Below are positions 17,656-25,966 of a stretch of 64,000 nt of DNA, in pieces. The stretch is from Speluncibacter jeojiensis (lineage in GTDB: Bacteria; Actinomycetota; Actinomycetes; Mycobacteriales; Mycobacteriaceae), in NCBI RefSeq assembly GCF_029589495.1, contig NZ_JAAIVF010000001.1:806001-870000 (forward strand), read 5' to 3'. The stretch's first letter is position 1. Every line of letters begins with the position of its first letter. Below the pieces are notes generated by a model, which made no database searches, was not told where the DNA came from, and saw nothing but the letters and a program-made list of their open reading frames with translations. The translations under genes were made by a program, and so were the position numbers.

Positions 17656-18792
17656 TCAGAAGAGGTCTCCCATGAAGTGGGTGATGCCGGACCAGTGGTT
17701 GACGACCTCGCCGACGCCGTAGGCGACACCGGCCCCGATGACGACCGCGCCGATCGTGGCCGGACCACCAGCCACACCGAGCGCGATCAGCCCGGTCTCG
17801 GCCCCGCCCCCGAGAACGGTGCCCAAAACGGTGCCGCCGATGTCGGAACCAGCCGCCTTGACCTTCTCCGCCGTCCCATGCGCCTGAGAGACATCTGCAA
17901 TGGTCTGTGCAACCGCGAAACCGGTCCCAACGACAGGGATTTTGGATCCGACCTCGCCGAATGCCCCGCCGATACCCGGAATGTCGGAGGCGGTCGCCCC
18001 GAGGAACCCCCGGAGTTTGGTGCCTTCGGACAGGTGCAGTTTGTCGAGGATGCCTGCGCTGGACTTCTGCAGGCTCGAGTACTCGTCGTAGCCGGCGGCG
18101 TAAACACCGACCTTGCGCGCGTCGATGGACTCCCAGTACGGGTCGCCGGCGTCGGCCTTCATGATCTTCTGCCACAACTCGACCTGGTCGGCACGCTGGT
18201 CGGCGAGCTTGCCCCACTCACGAGAGTTCTGCACCAGGGAACTGACAGCACCAGCGGCGGTCGACGGCACGGTCCACACGGACTGTTTGAGCAGATCGAT
18301 CAGCGCCGTCTTCCCGCCGACGAGCAGTTCGTTGAGCATGTTGTGCGCGTTGGCCTCATCGGTGCGGGCGGCAGCGACGGCTTCGAGGCTTGCCTGATAC
18401 GCGGCGATCTTCACCCGGTCAACGGCGTAGGCGGCCTCGGTACGACCGAGCACGGGATTGTCTATGGTGTCCCCGCTGACGGTGAGCATCCCGGCCTGGG
18501 CGTCATGACGGATGTCGGCCATGTGGCCTTTGACCGCCGCGAGCGATCCGGCGAACTCGTCGAGTCCACGGGCGATGTCCTGGCAGTGCTCACCGATCTG
18601 GTCGGCGCTCCTGCTCATCGGCCCCATCCGGGACCGGAACTCCTCCCCCGACGCCCACTGGTACTCGGAATCGTTGCGGGCCTTGATGAACGCGTCAGCG
18701 CCTGCGGTGGCGCCCCGCGCAATACCGCGCAGGCTGGTAGCGGTGGCGCGTACCGAGTTCTCGTCCCCGGCCACATGCGTGTCGATCGGCAT
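17656..18792 (-). CDS. Large WXG-like protein with C-terminal glycine-zipper region (candidate type VII effector)
   Basis: A 378-residue protein. The N-terminal about 100 residues are helical with a W-x-x-G turn (YQWASGEEFRSRM) as in WXG100/LXG-type secreted proteins. The middle is helical and charged. The last about 100 residues are Gly/Ala-rich with repeated GxxxG spacing (IGGTVLGTVLGGG; GGPATIGAVVIGAGVAYG), a pattern able to insert into membranes. No signal peptide. ATG at 18792 has AGGGGG upstream and overlaps the EspC-like stop by one base. Function is inferred, not recognised. Confidence 0.75.
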   Translation of the reverse strand: MPIDTHVAGDENSVRATATSLRGIARGATAGADAFIKARNDSEYQWASGEEFRSRMGPMSRSADQIGEHCQDIARGLDEFAGSLAAVKGHMADIRHDAQAGMLTVSGDTIDNPVLGRTEAAYAVDRVKIAAYQASLEAVAAARTDEANAHNMLNELLVGGKTALIDLLKQSVWTVPSTAAGAVSSLVQNSREWGKLADQRADQVELWQKIMKADAGDPYWESIDARKVGVYAAGYDEYSSLQKSSAGILDKLHLSEGTKLRGFLGATASDIPGIGGAFGEVGSKIPVVGTGFAVAQTIADVSQAHGTAEKVKAAGSDIGGTVLGTVLGGGAETGLIALGVAGGPATIGAVVIGAGVAYGVGEVVNHWSGITHFMGDLF

Positions 18793-19079
18793 CAACGCCC
18801 CCTAGCTGCCCGGTGCAGGTCCGCCGCGTTCTGGTGCTCGGCACCTTGGAACGCCTTGTCGTTGGCCTGCACCAGGTCCGCCGACTTCGCGGTCGCCTCC
18901 ACCAGGTTGCTCATCGCCTGACAGATCGTCGCCAACGCGGACCCGACCTCCCCAGTCGAGGAACCCGCGTCCGGCACCGCCGGCGCACTGGACCCGAGCC
19001 GTTCCAGCGCCATCGCGCTCGTCGCGAGTGTCTGCGCCAACGGATTGAGATCACGCACATCCAGCGTGCCGCCGCTCAT
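18792..19079 (-). CDS. EspC-like ESX secretion-associated small protein
   Basis: A 95-residue, predominantly helical protein resembling the EspC/DUF2580 group of WXG100-like type VII substrates: LDVRDLNPLAQTLATSAMAL at the N terminus, then ALATICQAMSNLVEATAKS and a polar tail. Such small partners usually pair with a larger secreted protein, here the next gene. The canonical YxxxD/E export motif is not evident. ATG at 19079 overlaps the upstream gene (ATGA). Confidence 0.75.
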   Translation of the reverse strand: MSGGTLDVRDLNPLAQTLATSAMALERLGSSAPAVPDAGSSTGEVGSALATICQAMSNLVEATAKSADLVQANDKAFQGAEHQNAADLHRAARGR

Positions 19080-19393
19080 GCGAGCCCCTCTCGATTCACC
19101 CGCGACTGCGGCGGCAAAGCCACGTCATAGGCGATCCCTTCGGCCCCCACCTGCACCCGCAACGACTCGACCCACGCCTGCGGAATGCCCATCCACCCCT
19201 GATCCGACCCGCACCCGGCCACCAACAACGGCAACGACGTGTACGCCAGCAGCGCCAGCCGACCGTCGGACAAGGTCCGCATCTGCACCCGCGCCTGAGC
19301 ATCCCCCTCGCCGATCGGCTCGGCCGGCACGAACACCGCGGCGTCGGAGCCGGCACTGCCAACCGGAATCACAGCCTGAACCCCACCCTGCAC
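19076..19393 (-). CDS. SAV_915/SseB-like family protein
   Basis: A 105-residue protein matching the pattern of the actinobacterial SAV_915 family: FVPAEPIGEGDAQARVQMR, then DGRLALLAYTSLPLLVAGCG and QGWMGIP. These small soluble proteins are often encoded with type VII-associated genes; their role is unknown. It heads the four-gene minus-strand cassette and overlaps the EspC-like gene by four bases. The 200 bases upstream (19394-19593) hold its promoter region and no convincing gene. Confidence 0.75.
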   Translation of the reverse strand: MQGGVQAVIPVGSAGSDAAVFVPAEPIGEGDAQARVQMRTLSDGRLALLAYTSLPLLVAGCGSDQGWMGIPQAWVESLRVQVGAEGIAYDVALPPQSRVNREGLA

Positions 19394-19593
19394 AACGAAT
19401 CCCCCTCGTACGTCCCATCACGGAACCGTCCCACTTTAACCAGCCCCACTCACACCAATCCGGCCTCACCCCCGGGCGTGGACGCAGGTGGCGGATCGCG
19501 CCGACGCCTACAGCATCGACGACATGGCCCAGTTGCGGCACTGCGGCGGACCGTCGCCATGCGGATGCAAAGACCTGGTGTTCAACGACATGG

Positions 19594-21126
19594 TCAGGGA
19601 ACGTCGCCGTCGCTCTCATCGCTCTCACCAGTGCGCCGACGATCCTGCGGTTCCCACTGCGCTCGCCGTCGGCGCAGGCCTGCGTCGCACCGTGCCCGAT
19701 AGCGGGCGAGTGCCCCGGCGATGAGCTGGTCGAGGTGGTGCCGATGGTTGACCTGCGGCGTCTGCTCTGGGTCGATGTGCGGCGGCGCGGTCCATTCGGT
19801 GCAGCCCGGATGGGCCGCGCCGGGCGGCGCCACCTCGGTTTTCCAGCCGCCGGGTCCCTCGTGGACAAGTGCGTGGCAGTGATCGCAGGCGAGGTCCTCG
19901 TTGGTGATGTCGGTGCCGCCGCCGTCCTTCCATTCGGTGACGTGGTGGACTGCGGCGATGGTGGCAGGGGCGTCGCATCCGGGGCGAGTACAGCCGCGGG
20001 ACGCGGCAATGAGTGCGAGCCGCTGATCCGCGGAGGCGAGCCGCCTGCTGCGGCCGAGGTGCAGGGGCCGGCCGTTGTGGTCGAACAGGACAAGGACCGG
20101 GTGGGCATTCTCGGCCATCAGGAGGGCATCCTTGATCGGAATGATCCCGCCGGAGGCGGTGGTCACCACCCCGGACGCCACTTCGAGCTGCTGCAGGGTC
20201 ATCGTGATGATCGCGGTGACCGGCAGCCCCCGGTGACTGCCCAGCGCACCGGACGAGAGCAAGCTCTGCAGAGCCACTTTCATCGCGTCGTGGTTGCGCT
20301 GCGAAGGCGTGCGGCCGTCACGCGCGGCGGCCTGCGCGAGGGCGGCGCGGTCGAGGGTCGGGGAATCGGCGTCGCCGGACGGGGATTCGGGGTCGTCGGG
20401 GTTGTTCATCCCGGGCCGAGCGAGCTTGGCGAGCACTGGGTCGAGCAGGGCCCGCAATTCCGGGTCGAGCATCCCGGACATAGGGGTCAGAAGGTCCGCG
20501 CCCTGCTTGCCGATCCGGATGCCGCGGCGGCGCTTGCGTTCCCGCTCTTCCGGCACGTCGCCGTCCGGATTGAGGTGTGCGAGCAGGTGGATGCCTGCCT
20601 TGGTCACGTCCTCGGGGGTGGTGGAGCAGGCGAGATCGGCCAGGATCTGTTCGGCGACGGCGATCTCGTCGACCCCGGCGCTGTGGGGGACCTTCCGTAT
20701 GGTCTTCGCTATGGCGGCGACGTGATCGGGGCCGATCGTTCCGGCGCGGACAGCCGCCGCCGTCGCCAGCAGCGTCGCGTCCATCTCATCCCCGCTGACG
20801 GTGTGCCAGGTGCCGACCTTCTTCGCGCCCTTCACTCGCCGGGCGGCGTCCCCGGCCGAGATCCGCAGGGTCGTGATCAGGAAGTCGTTGATCGACTTGC
20901 ACGCCAGGTTCCCGGGAATGGATCGCTCGACAGATTCGACGATCAGCCGATGCCCCACCACGGACGCCTTCCGTAGCGACACCTCCATCCGCTGCAGGGA
21001 CTCCACGACGTCGGCCTCGGACAGTCCGGTCAGCGATTCCGTCAGCAAGCCCTCGACAGCGGAATCAAGGGCGGCCAGGTGGTGTTCCACCCGGTCTCCC
21101 CCTCCAACCCCGCCTCCCGAAAGCAT
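19594..21126 (-). CDS. DUF222/13E12-family HNH endonuclease
   Basis: A 510-residue protein with an N-terminal DUF222 (REP13E12-like) region and a C-terminal HNH nuclease domain (CTRPGCDAPATIAAVHHVTE, then NEDLACDHCHALVHE) whose cysteines and histidines bind metal. Such proteins are multicopy in mycobacteria and some are part of the LexA/SOS response. ATG at 21126 has a -10 box TACAAT exactly six bases upstream and no Shine-Dalgarno, so it is probably leaderless. The frame extends to 21201 but that is upstream of the promoter. Confidence 0.9.
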   Translation of the reverse strand: MLSGGGVGGGDRVEHHLAALDSAVEGLLTESLTGLSEADVVESLQRMEVSLRKASVVGHRLIVESVERSIPGNLACKSINDFLITTLRISAGDAARRVKGAKKVGTWHTVSGDEMDATLLATAAAVRAGTIGPDHVAAIAKTIRKVPHSAGVDEIAVAEQILADLACSTTPEDVTKAGIHLLAHLNPDGDVPEERERKRRRGIRIGKQGADLLTPMSGMLDPELRALLDPVLAKLARPGMNNPDDPESPSGDADSPTLDRAALAQAAARDGRTPSQRNHDAMKVALQSLLSSGALGSHRGLPVTAIITMTLQQLEVASGVVTTASGGIIPIKDALLMAENAHPVLVLFDHNGRPLHLGRSRRLASADQRLALIAASRGCTRPGCDAPATIAAVHHVTEWKDGGGTDITNEDLACDHCHALVHEGPGGWKTEVAPPGAAHPGCTEWTAPPHIDPEQTPQVNHRHHLDQLIAGALARYRARCDAGLRRRRAQWEPQDRRRTGESDESDGDVP

Positions 21127-21138
21127 GTTCGAATTGTA
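21117..21138 (-). promoter_or_regulatory. SOS-box-like palindrome over a leaderless start, with -10 box
   Basis: The 16-base site 21117-21132 matches the actinobacterial LexA box TCGAAC-N4-GTTCGA at 10 of 12 defined positions, with one half-site perfect. It covers the transcription and translation start of the HNH gene, next to the -10 TACAAT (21133-21138). LexA bound here would block the promoter. The DNA from 21139 to 21328 holds no gene and is locally AT-richer (21210-21240). Confidence 0.6.
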
Positions 21139-21328
21139 GCGAGGCCCACCGACAAGAAGTCCGGGTTCGCTTCGGGAATCGAGGGCAGCCCACCTGCACA
21201 CTCGACTCTCTATTTGTGCATGTTTGTGTATATTTGCAGGTCAGGTGCCATGAATCGGCTCTGCCGGATCTCGTTTCCGGAGTGCGGCACCCCGCCGGAC
21301 GACCAGCTGCACACCGAAATGCACGCTC

Positions 21329-22246
21329 CTATTCGAAGTAGTCCTCGTCGACCTCGACGACGGTGAAGGTCTGCCGAGTCTGGACGGCGACGCCGTAGCG
21401 GATCATCAACGCCGCGAGCCGCCGGCCGTCGATGAGGATGATCCGGGTGCCAATGTTCTGCGCGTACTCGCGGGCACCGGAGGTGAACACGCTCGTGGTG
21501 ATGAACACGCCGCGGGCGGCGCCGACGCCGTGCAGCGCGCCGACGAACGCCTGGATCTCCGGCCGCCCCACCGTGTTGTCGGCGGCATACCGCTTGGCCT
21601 GCACGTAGATTCGGTCCAGACCGAGCGGGTCCTGGTCGATGACGCCGTCGACGCCGCCGTCCCCGGTGCCGCCGATGCGGGTGGCCCTGCCCTCGGCGCC
21701 GCCGTACCCCATCGCGACGAGCACGTCGAGCACGGACTGTTCGAGGAAGTCGGGGTGTTGCTCGCGCAGCCGCGTGAGCAGATCGGCTGCGACCTCCGCG
21801 TGCAGTCGCGAGACGCCGGCTTCGATCTGCTCAACCGGATCGGCGGGCGTGTCGGGATCACCGATCGGCTCGGTGACTGTGTTCAGCTGGCGGACCGGCA
21901 CGTAATCTTGATATGCGGGAACAGCTTTCAGGATCTTCTCGGTGATCCCCGCTGGATGGACGGCGAGCAGCGCGCGACCGGCGTCGGTGATGGTGAATGT
22001 CGCCCGCGCCGGCTTCACGATCAACTGCGCCCGGTACAAGCCACTGAGTGCCCACCCGACCCGATTGTCAGCGCGCCCCTGCCCCGATGGGAGTGTCTCC
22101 GCGCGCTGCTCGGCGGTGAGGCCGAGATGGTCGGCCACTGCCTCGTGTAGATCCCGCTTTTTCCAGGTGTCGCCATCGCTGAGCACCTCCAGGACCGGAG
22201 TGAGGAACCCCGACCACACCGGCATCTCCGACACCGGCGCGCTCAC
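21329..22246 (-). CDS. mrr: Mrr-type methylation-dependent restriction endonuclease
   Basis: A type IV restriction enzyme that cuts modified DNA. The 305-residue product has an N-terminal Mrr winged-helix domain (PVWSGFLTPVLEVLSDGDTW... ALSGLYRAQLI) and a C-terminal PD-(D/E)xK nuclease with GGTGDGGVDG (Asp200) and YVQAKRY (Gln216, Lys218). The length matches E. coli Mrr. The start is GTG at 22246; the open frame to 22450 has no similarity. It is a stand-alone defence gene in the accessory island. Confidence 0.9.
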   Translation of the reverse strand: MSAPVSEMPVWSGFLTPVLEVLSDGDTWKKRDLHEAVADHLGLTAEQRAETLPSGQGRADNRVGWALSGLYRAQLIVKPARATFTITDAGRALLAVHPAGITEKILKAVPAYQDYVPVRQLNTVTEPIGDPDTPADPVEQIEAGVSRLHAEVAADLLTRLREQHPDFLEQSVLDVLVAMGYGGAEGRATRIGGTGDGGVDGVIDQDPLGLDRIYVQAKRYAADNTVGRPEIQAFVGALHGVGAARGVFITTSVFTSGAREYAQNIGTRIILIDGRRLAALMIRYGVAVQTRQTFTVVEVDEDYFE

Positions 22247-22413
22247 AGCTCGCCCCGGAACGCGCGGGACTGCAGGGAGGCGACTGTGTCGACCGCATTC
22301 TTGATGCCACCGGTGATCACGGGTGCCGTTACCTGCCTGTCCTGTCGTCGATGACCAACAGAACTGTATAGACCGGACCACCGAAAGGCTCCCGATGGCC
22401 GCGCCGTCGCAGG

Positions 22414-23097
22414 TCAGCTCCGTGGCACGTACTTCTTGCCCTGCATCCACGCGAGCACGTGGAGGATGCGCAGCGCCGGCACCGAGTCGTCGAGACCGGC
22501 CTGCTCGCGCAGGTCGATCAGCCGACGATGCAGCTCGCCGTCGTTCGCCCGCAGCGCGACGCGGATCGGTTCGACGTGCGCGACCGCGGTGCCGAGTTGC
22601 AGGCCGACCGTGCGGTCGTAGATCGGATACAGCCGGGGACGTTTGCGCGCAATGAGTTTGGATGCGGTGGTCCGGCCGATGCCGTGGATCTCGGTGAGCG
22701 CGGCCTCGAGCCGGCGCACCGGGGAGTCCTCGGTCAGTGGTTCGGCTTCGCCTGCGAGGTCGCGGTCATCGCCGACCTCGCGGAGCAGCGCGGCCAGCTC
22801 GGCGCGCTTGTCCCCCAACAGGAACAGCGCGCCCTGCGCGGGGACCTCGACCGACAGCAGCGTGACGGCGACGAGGTCGTCGGCGGTGATGACGTCGCGG
22901 TCGTCGTGGCGTCGACCGCTGGGATCCCATGCGTCCCACAGCGCCCCGGTACGCAGATAGCCGGTCTTGACGAGCTTGCGGGTGAAGTACTCCTGCAACA
23001 CGTCGACGGCGGCCGCGTCGTCGCCCTCGCGCAGCACCCGCGGCAGCCGGATCGGCGGAGACTCGGCCATCGTGGTCGGCTTCGCCGCCGTGCTCAT
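22414..23097 (-). CDS. DUF6308 family protein with helix-hairpin-helix motif
   Basis: A 227-residue protein of unknown function assigned to DUF6308 by pattern. A helix-hairpin-helix motif, EIHGIGRTTASKLIARKRP, is followed by RLYPIYDR, suggesting non-specific DNA binding. No nuclease motif is obvious. Start ATG at 23097 overlaps the stop of the upstream gene by four bases, making a two-gene operon next to mrr, so a DNA-related or defence role is plausible. Confidence 0.75.
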   Translation of the reverse strand: MSTAAKPTTMAESPPIRLPRVLREGDDAAAVDVLQEYFTRKLVKTGYLRTGALWDAWDPSGRRHDDRDVITADDLVAVTLLSVEVPAQGALFLLGDKRAELAALLREVGDDRDLAGEAEPLTEDSPVRRLEAALTEIHGIGRTTASKLIARKRPRLYPIYDRTVGLQLGTAVAHVEPIRVALRANDGELHRRLIDLREQAGLDDSVPALRILHVLAWMQGKKYVPRS

Positions 23098-23669
23098 CGT
23101 TCGCCACCCGCGAGAACGGCAGCGGCGAAGGCACGGTTGTGGAACTGGGCGTACGGTCCGCGCCCCTTCGCGACGAGACGCTCGGCCAGGGGCCGGATCG
23201 CCTTCTCCAGCGGCAGATCGAAGAACTGGTCGTCCGCACCGTCATCGGAGACGAACCAGTCGACGACCACACCGTCGCCCTCCGCGGACACCATGGCCGT
23301 GTCGTGGAAGCGCAGCAGCGGATACCGCATCGCGAGCCCCTCCGGGTTCAGGCCTGTCTCGCCGAGCAGCGCGGACCGCGACAGGCAGAGCGCCACCCGG
23401 TAGTCGACGATCTCGCCGACCTCGAGGAACCGTTCGATGTACAGCACCTCCATCGGCCCGACGTTCAGCGTGAACAACCGGTGCCGGTCGGGCGTGTAGT
23501 CGGTCGACGGCAACGCACTGAGCGTCCAGCGGTCCGCCTCCCCCGCCGCCGGGTCGTCGAAGGCGTCGGCCAGATAGTCGGCGGCGAGGTCGCGGGCCAC
23601 CTCGAAGAACGGGTCCTGGCGCAATTCCTCGAAATTGGCGTCGCTCGCAGAGGGGTGGATGGTGGTCAC
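23094..23669 (-). CDS. Hypothetical protein coupled to the DUF6308 gene
   Basis: A 191-residue soluble, acidic protein with no domain I recognise. It has a compact alpha/beta look (FTLNVGPMEVLYIERFLE; DTAMVSAEGDGVVVDWFVSD). GTG at 23669 has a -10-like TACAGT seven bases upstream and no ribosome binding site, suggesting a leaderless message. The frame stays open upstream through the antisense of an acyl-CoA dehydrogenase, which is not coding. Stop overlaps the DUF6308 start (ATGA). Confidence 0.7.
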   Translation of the reverse strand: MTTIHPSASDANFEELRQDPFFEVARDLAADYLADAFDDPAAGEADRWTLSALPSTDYTPDRHRLFTLNVGPMEVLYIERFLEVGEIVDYRVALCLSRSALLGETGLNPEGLAMRYPLLRFHDTAMVSAEGDGVVVDWFVSDDGADDQFFDLPLEKAIRPLAERLVAKGRGPYAQFHNRAFAAAVLAGGER

Positions 23670-23676
23670 CGCCAGA

Positions 23677-23682
23677 ACTGTA
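23677..23682 (-). promoter_or_regulatory. -10 box of a probable leaderless transcript
   Basis: TACAGT, seven bases before the GTG start of the gene at 23094-23669. Confidence 0.4.
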
Positions 23683-23721
23683 TCGAGCCCACCGACGACC
23701 GCGCCTGCCGCGGACACGGGC

Positions 23722-23750
23722 GGGCCCCGCCGGCACAGCCGGCGGGGCCC
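23722..23750 (-). terminator. Terminator of the beta-oxidation operon
   Basis: A 13-bp all-G/C stem (23722-23734 with 23738-23750) with an ACA loop, 11 bases past the acyl-CoA dehydrogenase stop. It lacks a T-run but is well placed. Confidence 0.75.
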
Positions 23751-23761
23751 ACTTCCAGCTC

Positions 23762-25963
23762 TCAGTCCCGCGGCAGCCCGAGCATCCGCTCCGCGATCAC
23801 GTTGAGCTGCACCTCGGTGGTGCCGCCGTAGATGGTCGTGGCGCGGCCCGCGATCAACTGCTCCATCGCCTTGTCGCTCGGCTGCCCCGGCACGGCGACC
23901 ACTCCCGCCTGCCCGAGTTCGGCGACGACGAACTCCGAGATCGACTGGCCGAGCCCCATCGCGAGCAGTTTGCCGACCGACGATGTGGTGCTCACGTCCG
24001 AGCCGGCCAGTTGGCCGAGCACGATCCGCGCACCGATCAGGTCGATGGCCTGGCTCTCGGCGATCAACCCGCCGAATCGGTACCGGCCGACCGCGCCCAG
24101 CTCGCGACCGCGGGCGAACGCGAGCAGGTCCTTGTCGGTCGCGTAGGCCTCCATCTTCTGGCTCAGCGCCACCCGCTCGCCGGCCAGCGTGGTGCGGGCG
24201 ACATGCCAGCCGTCGTTCACCGCGCCGACCACGTTCTCGTCGGGCACGAAGACGTCGTCGAGGAACACCTCGTTGAACAGTGCCGATCCGGTCATCTCGC
24301 GCAGCGGCCGCACCGTCACACCCGGCGTGGCCATGTCCAGCACGAAGTAGGTGATGCCCTCGTGCTTCGGCTTGTCCGGGTCGGTGCGGGCGATGAGCAT
24401 CGCCCAGTCGGCGAACTGGGCGACGGTGGTCCAGATCTTCTGCCCGGTGACCTTCCAGCCGCCGTCGACCTTGACCGCCTTCGTGGTCAGCGACGCCAGG
24501 TCGGAACCCGCGCCCGGCTCGCTGAACAGCTGGCACCACACCAGCTCGCCGCGCAGCGTCGGCACGACGAGATCCTGCTTCTGCCGCTCGGTGCCGTGCC
24601 CGACCACCGCCTGCACGGCCCAGCCGCCCATCAGCAGCTGCGGCATCGCGATTCCCGCGGCGGCGATCTCCTGCGCGATGACGATCTGCTCGAGCGGGGC
24701 GGCGCCGCGACCGTACGGCTTCGGCAGGTGCGGCTGCACCCAGCCGCCGTCGCCCAGCGCGACCAGCTGATCGTCCTCGTCGTCGATCGCGGCGACGGCG
24801 GCCAACGCCGACCGCACCGGCACGCGCAGCGTCTCGGCCTCCGCCGGCAGCTCCGGCTCGACGTGCCGCACGACCCCGGCCGACGCCTGCCGCGCGACCC
24901 GCTCGACCCGGTCGTCGCGGGTGCCGAGCACGCCCCGGACCGCGAGCGCGCGCCGGTAGTACAGGTGCGCGTCGTGCTCCCAGGTGAAGCCGATCCCGCC
25001 GTGCACCTGAATGCAGTCCTGCGCGACCTGCACCGCCGCGTCCGGCACCACCACGGCGGCGATGTCGGCCGCGAAGTCCGCGGTCTCGTCGCCGGCGTCG
25101 AGGGCCGAGGCCGCGTCCCACACGACCGCGCGGGCCTTCTCCAGCGCGATACCCATGTTCGCGCACTTGTGCTTGACCGCCTGGAACTGTCCGATGGGCC
25201 GGCCGAACTGCACACGGGTCTTGGCGTATTCGGTGGCGGTCGACACGCACCAGGACATGCCGCCGAGCGCCTCGGCGCCGAGCACCACCGCGGCGATCGA
25301 GCGCACCCGGGCCTCGTCGAGGTCGCCGAGCACCCGCTCTGCGTCGACCCGCACCCCGTCGGCCTGGATCCGGGCCGACCCCCGCAGCAGGTCGATGCTG
25401 TCCTGCGGCTGCACCACGACGAGACCCGCGTCGACGGCCAGCCAGCGGCGCGTCCCGTCGACCTCGGCGGGGATGATCAGCACGTCGGCGCCGCGCGCAC
25501 CGAGCACCGCGTCGGCCGACCCGGTGAGCAGGTAGCCGCCGGAGGCCGCCTCGGCCCGGAACGCGCCGTCGAGCGCCACCGCGCCGGTGCGGGACCCGTC
25601 GAGCAGTCCCGGCAACAGTTCGACGCCGGCCTTCGCGTCGGTCGCCGCCAGCACCGCACCCGTAAGCGCCGTCGCCGCGAACGGCCCGGGCGCGACCGTG
25701 CGGCCGAGCGCCTCGAGCGCGACCGCCAGGGTGAGCAGCCCGCCGCCCTGACCGCCCAGTTCCTCGGGCACCGCGAGCCCGAGCAGATCCTGACCGACCA
25801 GCGCCGGCCAGAACGCCGGGAATTTGTCCTCGGTCGTCGATTCCAGCGCCGCCCGCACCTCGTCGGGAGAGATGACCCGTTCGGCGAAGGCACGCACCGA
25901 TTCAGCCAGCGCGCGGTGTTCCTCGCTCAGGCCCAAGCCCAGCTCGTAGCTGCCCCTGCCCAT
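23762..25963 (-). CDS. fadE: Tandem acyl-CoA dehydrogenase (two fused domains)
   Basis: FAD-dependent acyl-CoA dehydrogenase of 733 residues, twice the usual length. Residues about 1-380 form one ACAD domain (DLLGLAVPEELGGQGGG; FGRPIGQFQAVKHKCA; QVHGGIGFTWEHDAHLYYRR), and 400-733 a second (LFSEPGAGSDLASL; VTGQKIWTT; TIYGGTTEVQLNVIAERML). The arrangement matches the FadE34-type fused enzymes that act on bulky sterol side-chain CoA esters. It is the last gene of the operon, three bases after the SDR gene. The substrate is inferred from family and neighbours only. Confidence 0.9.
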   Translation of the reverse strand: MGRGSYELGLGLSEEHRALAESVRAFAERVISPDEVRAALESTTEDKFPAFWPALVGQDLLGLAVPEELGGQGGGLLTLAVALEALGRTVAPGPFAATALTGAVLAATDAKAGVELLPGLLDGSRTGAVALDGAFRAEAASGGYLLTGSADAVLGARGADVLIIPAEVDGTRRWLAVDAGLVVVQPQDSIDLLRGSARIQADGVRVDAERVLGDLDEARVRSIAAVVLGAEALGGMSWCVSTATEYAKTRVQFGRPIGQFQAVKHKCANMGIALEKARAVVWDAASALDAGDETADFAADIAAVVVPDAAVQVAQDCIQVHGGIGFTWEHDAHLYYRRALAVRGVLGTRDDRVERVARQASAGVVRHVEPELPAEAETLRVPVRSALAAVAAIDDEDDQLVALGDGGWVQPHLPKPYGRGAAPLEQIVIAQEIAAAGIAMPQLLMGGWAVQAVVGHGTERQKQDLVVPTLRGELVWCQLFSEPGAGSDLASLTTKAVKVDGGWKVTGQKIWTTVAQFADWAMLIARTDPDKPKHEGITYFVLDMATPGVTVRPLREMTGSALFNEVFLDDVFVPDENVVGAVNDGWHVARTTLAGERVALSQKMEAYATDKDLLAFARGRELGAVGRYRFGGLIAESQAIDLIGARIVLGQLAGSDVSTTSSVGKLLAMGLGQSISEFVVAELGQAGVVAVPGQPSDKAMEQLIAGRATTIYGGTTEVQLNVIAERMLGLPRD

Positions 25964-25966
25964 GGC

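Noticed and set aside
19488-19727. Plus-strand frame starting MADRADAYSIDDMAQLRHCG with several cysteines
   Set aside because: Most of it is antisense to the 3' end of the HNH gene, there is no ribosome binding site or -10, and no family is recognised. A remnant cannot be excluded.
23670-25250. Long minus-strand open frame continuing upstream of the 191-residue gene
   Set aside because: It runs through the same DNA as the tandem acyl-CoA dehydrogenase in another frame; its product is Arg/Gly-rich low-complexity, as expected from a GC-rich shadow frame.
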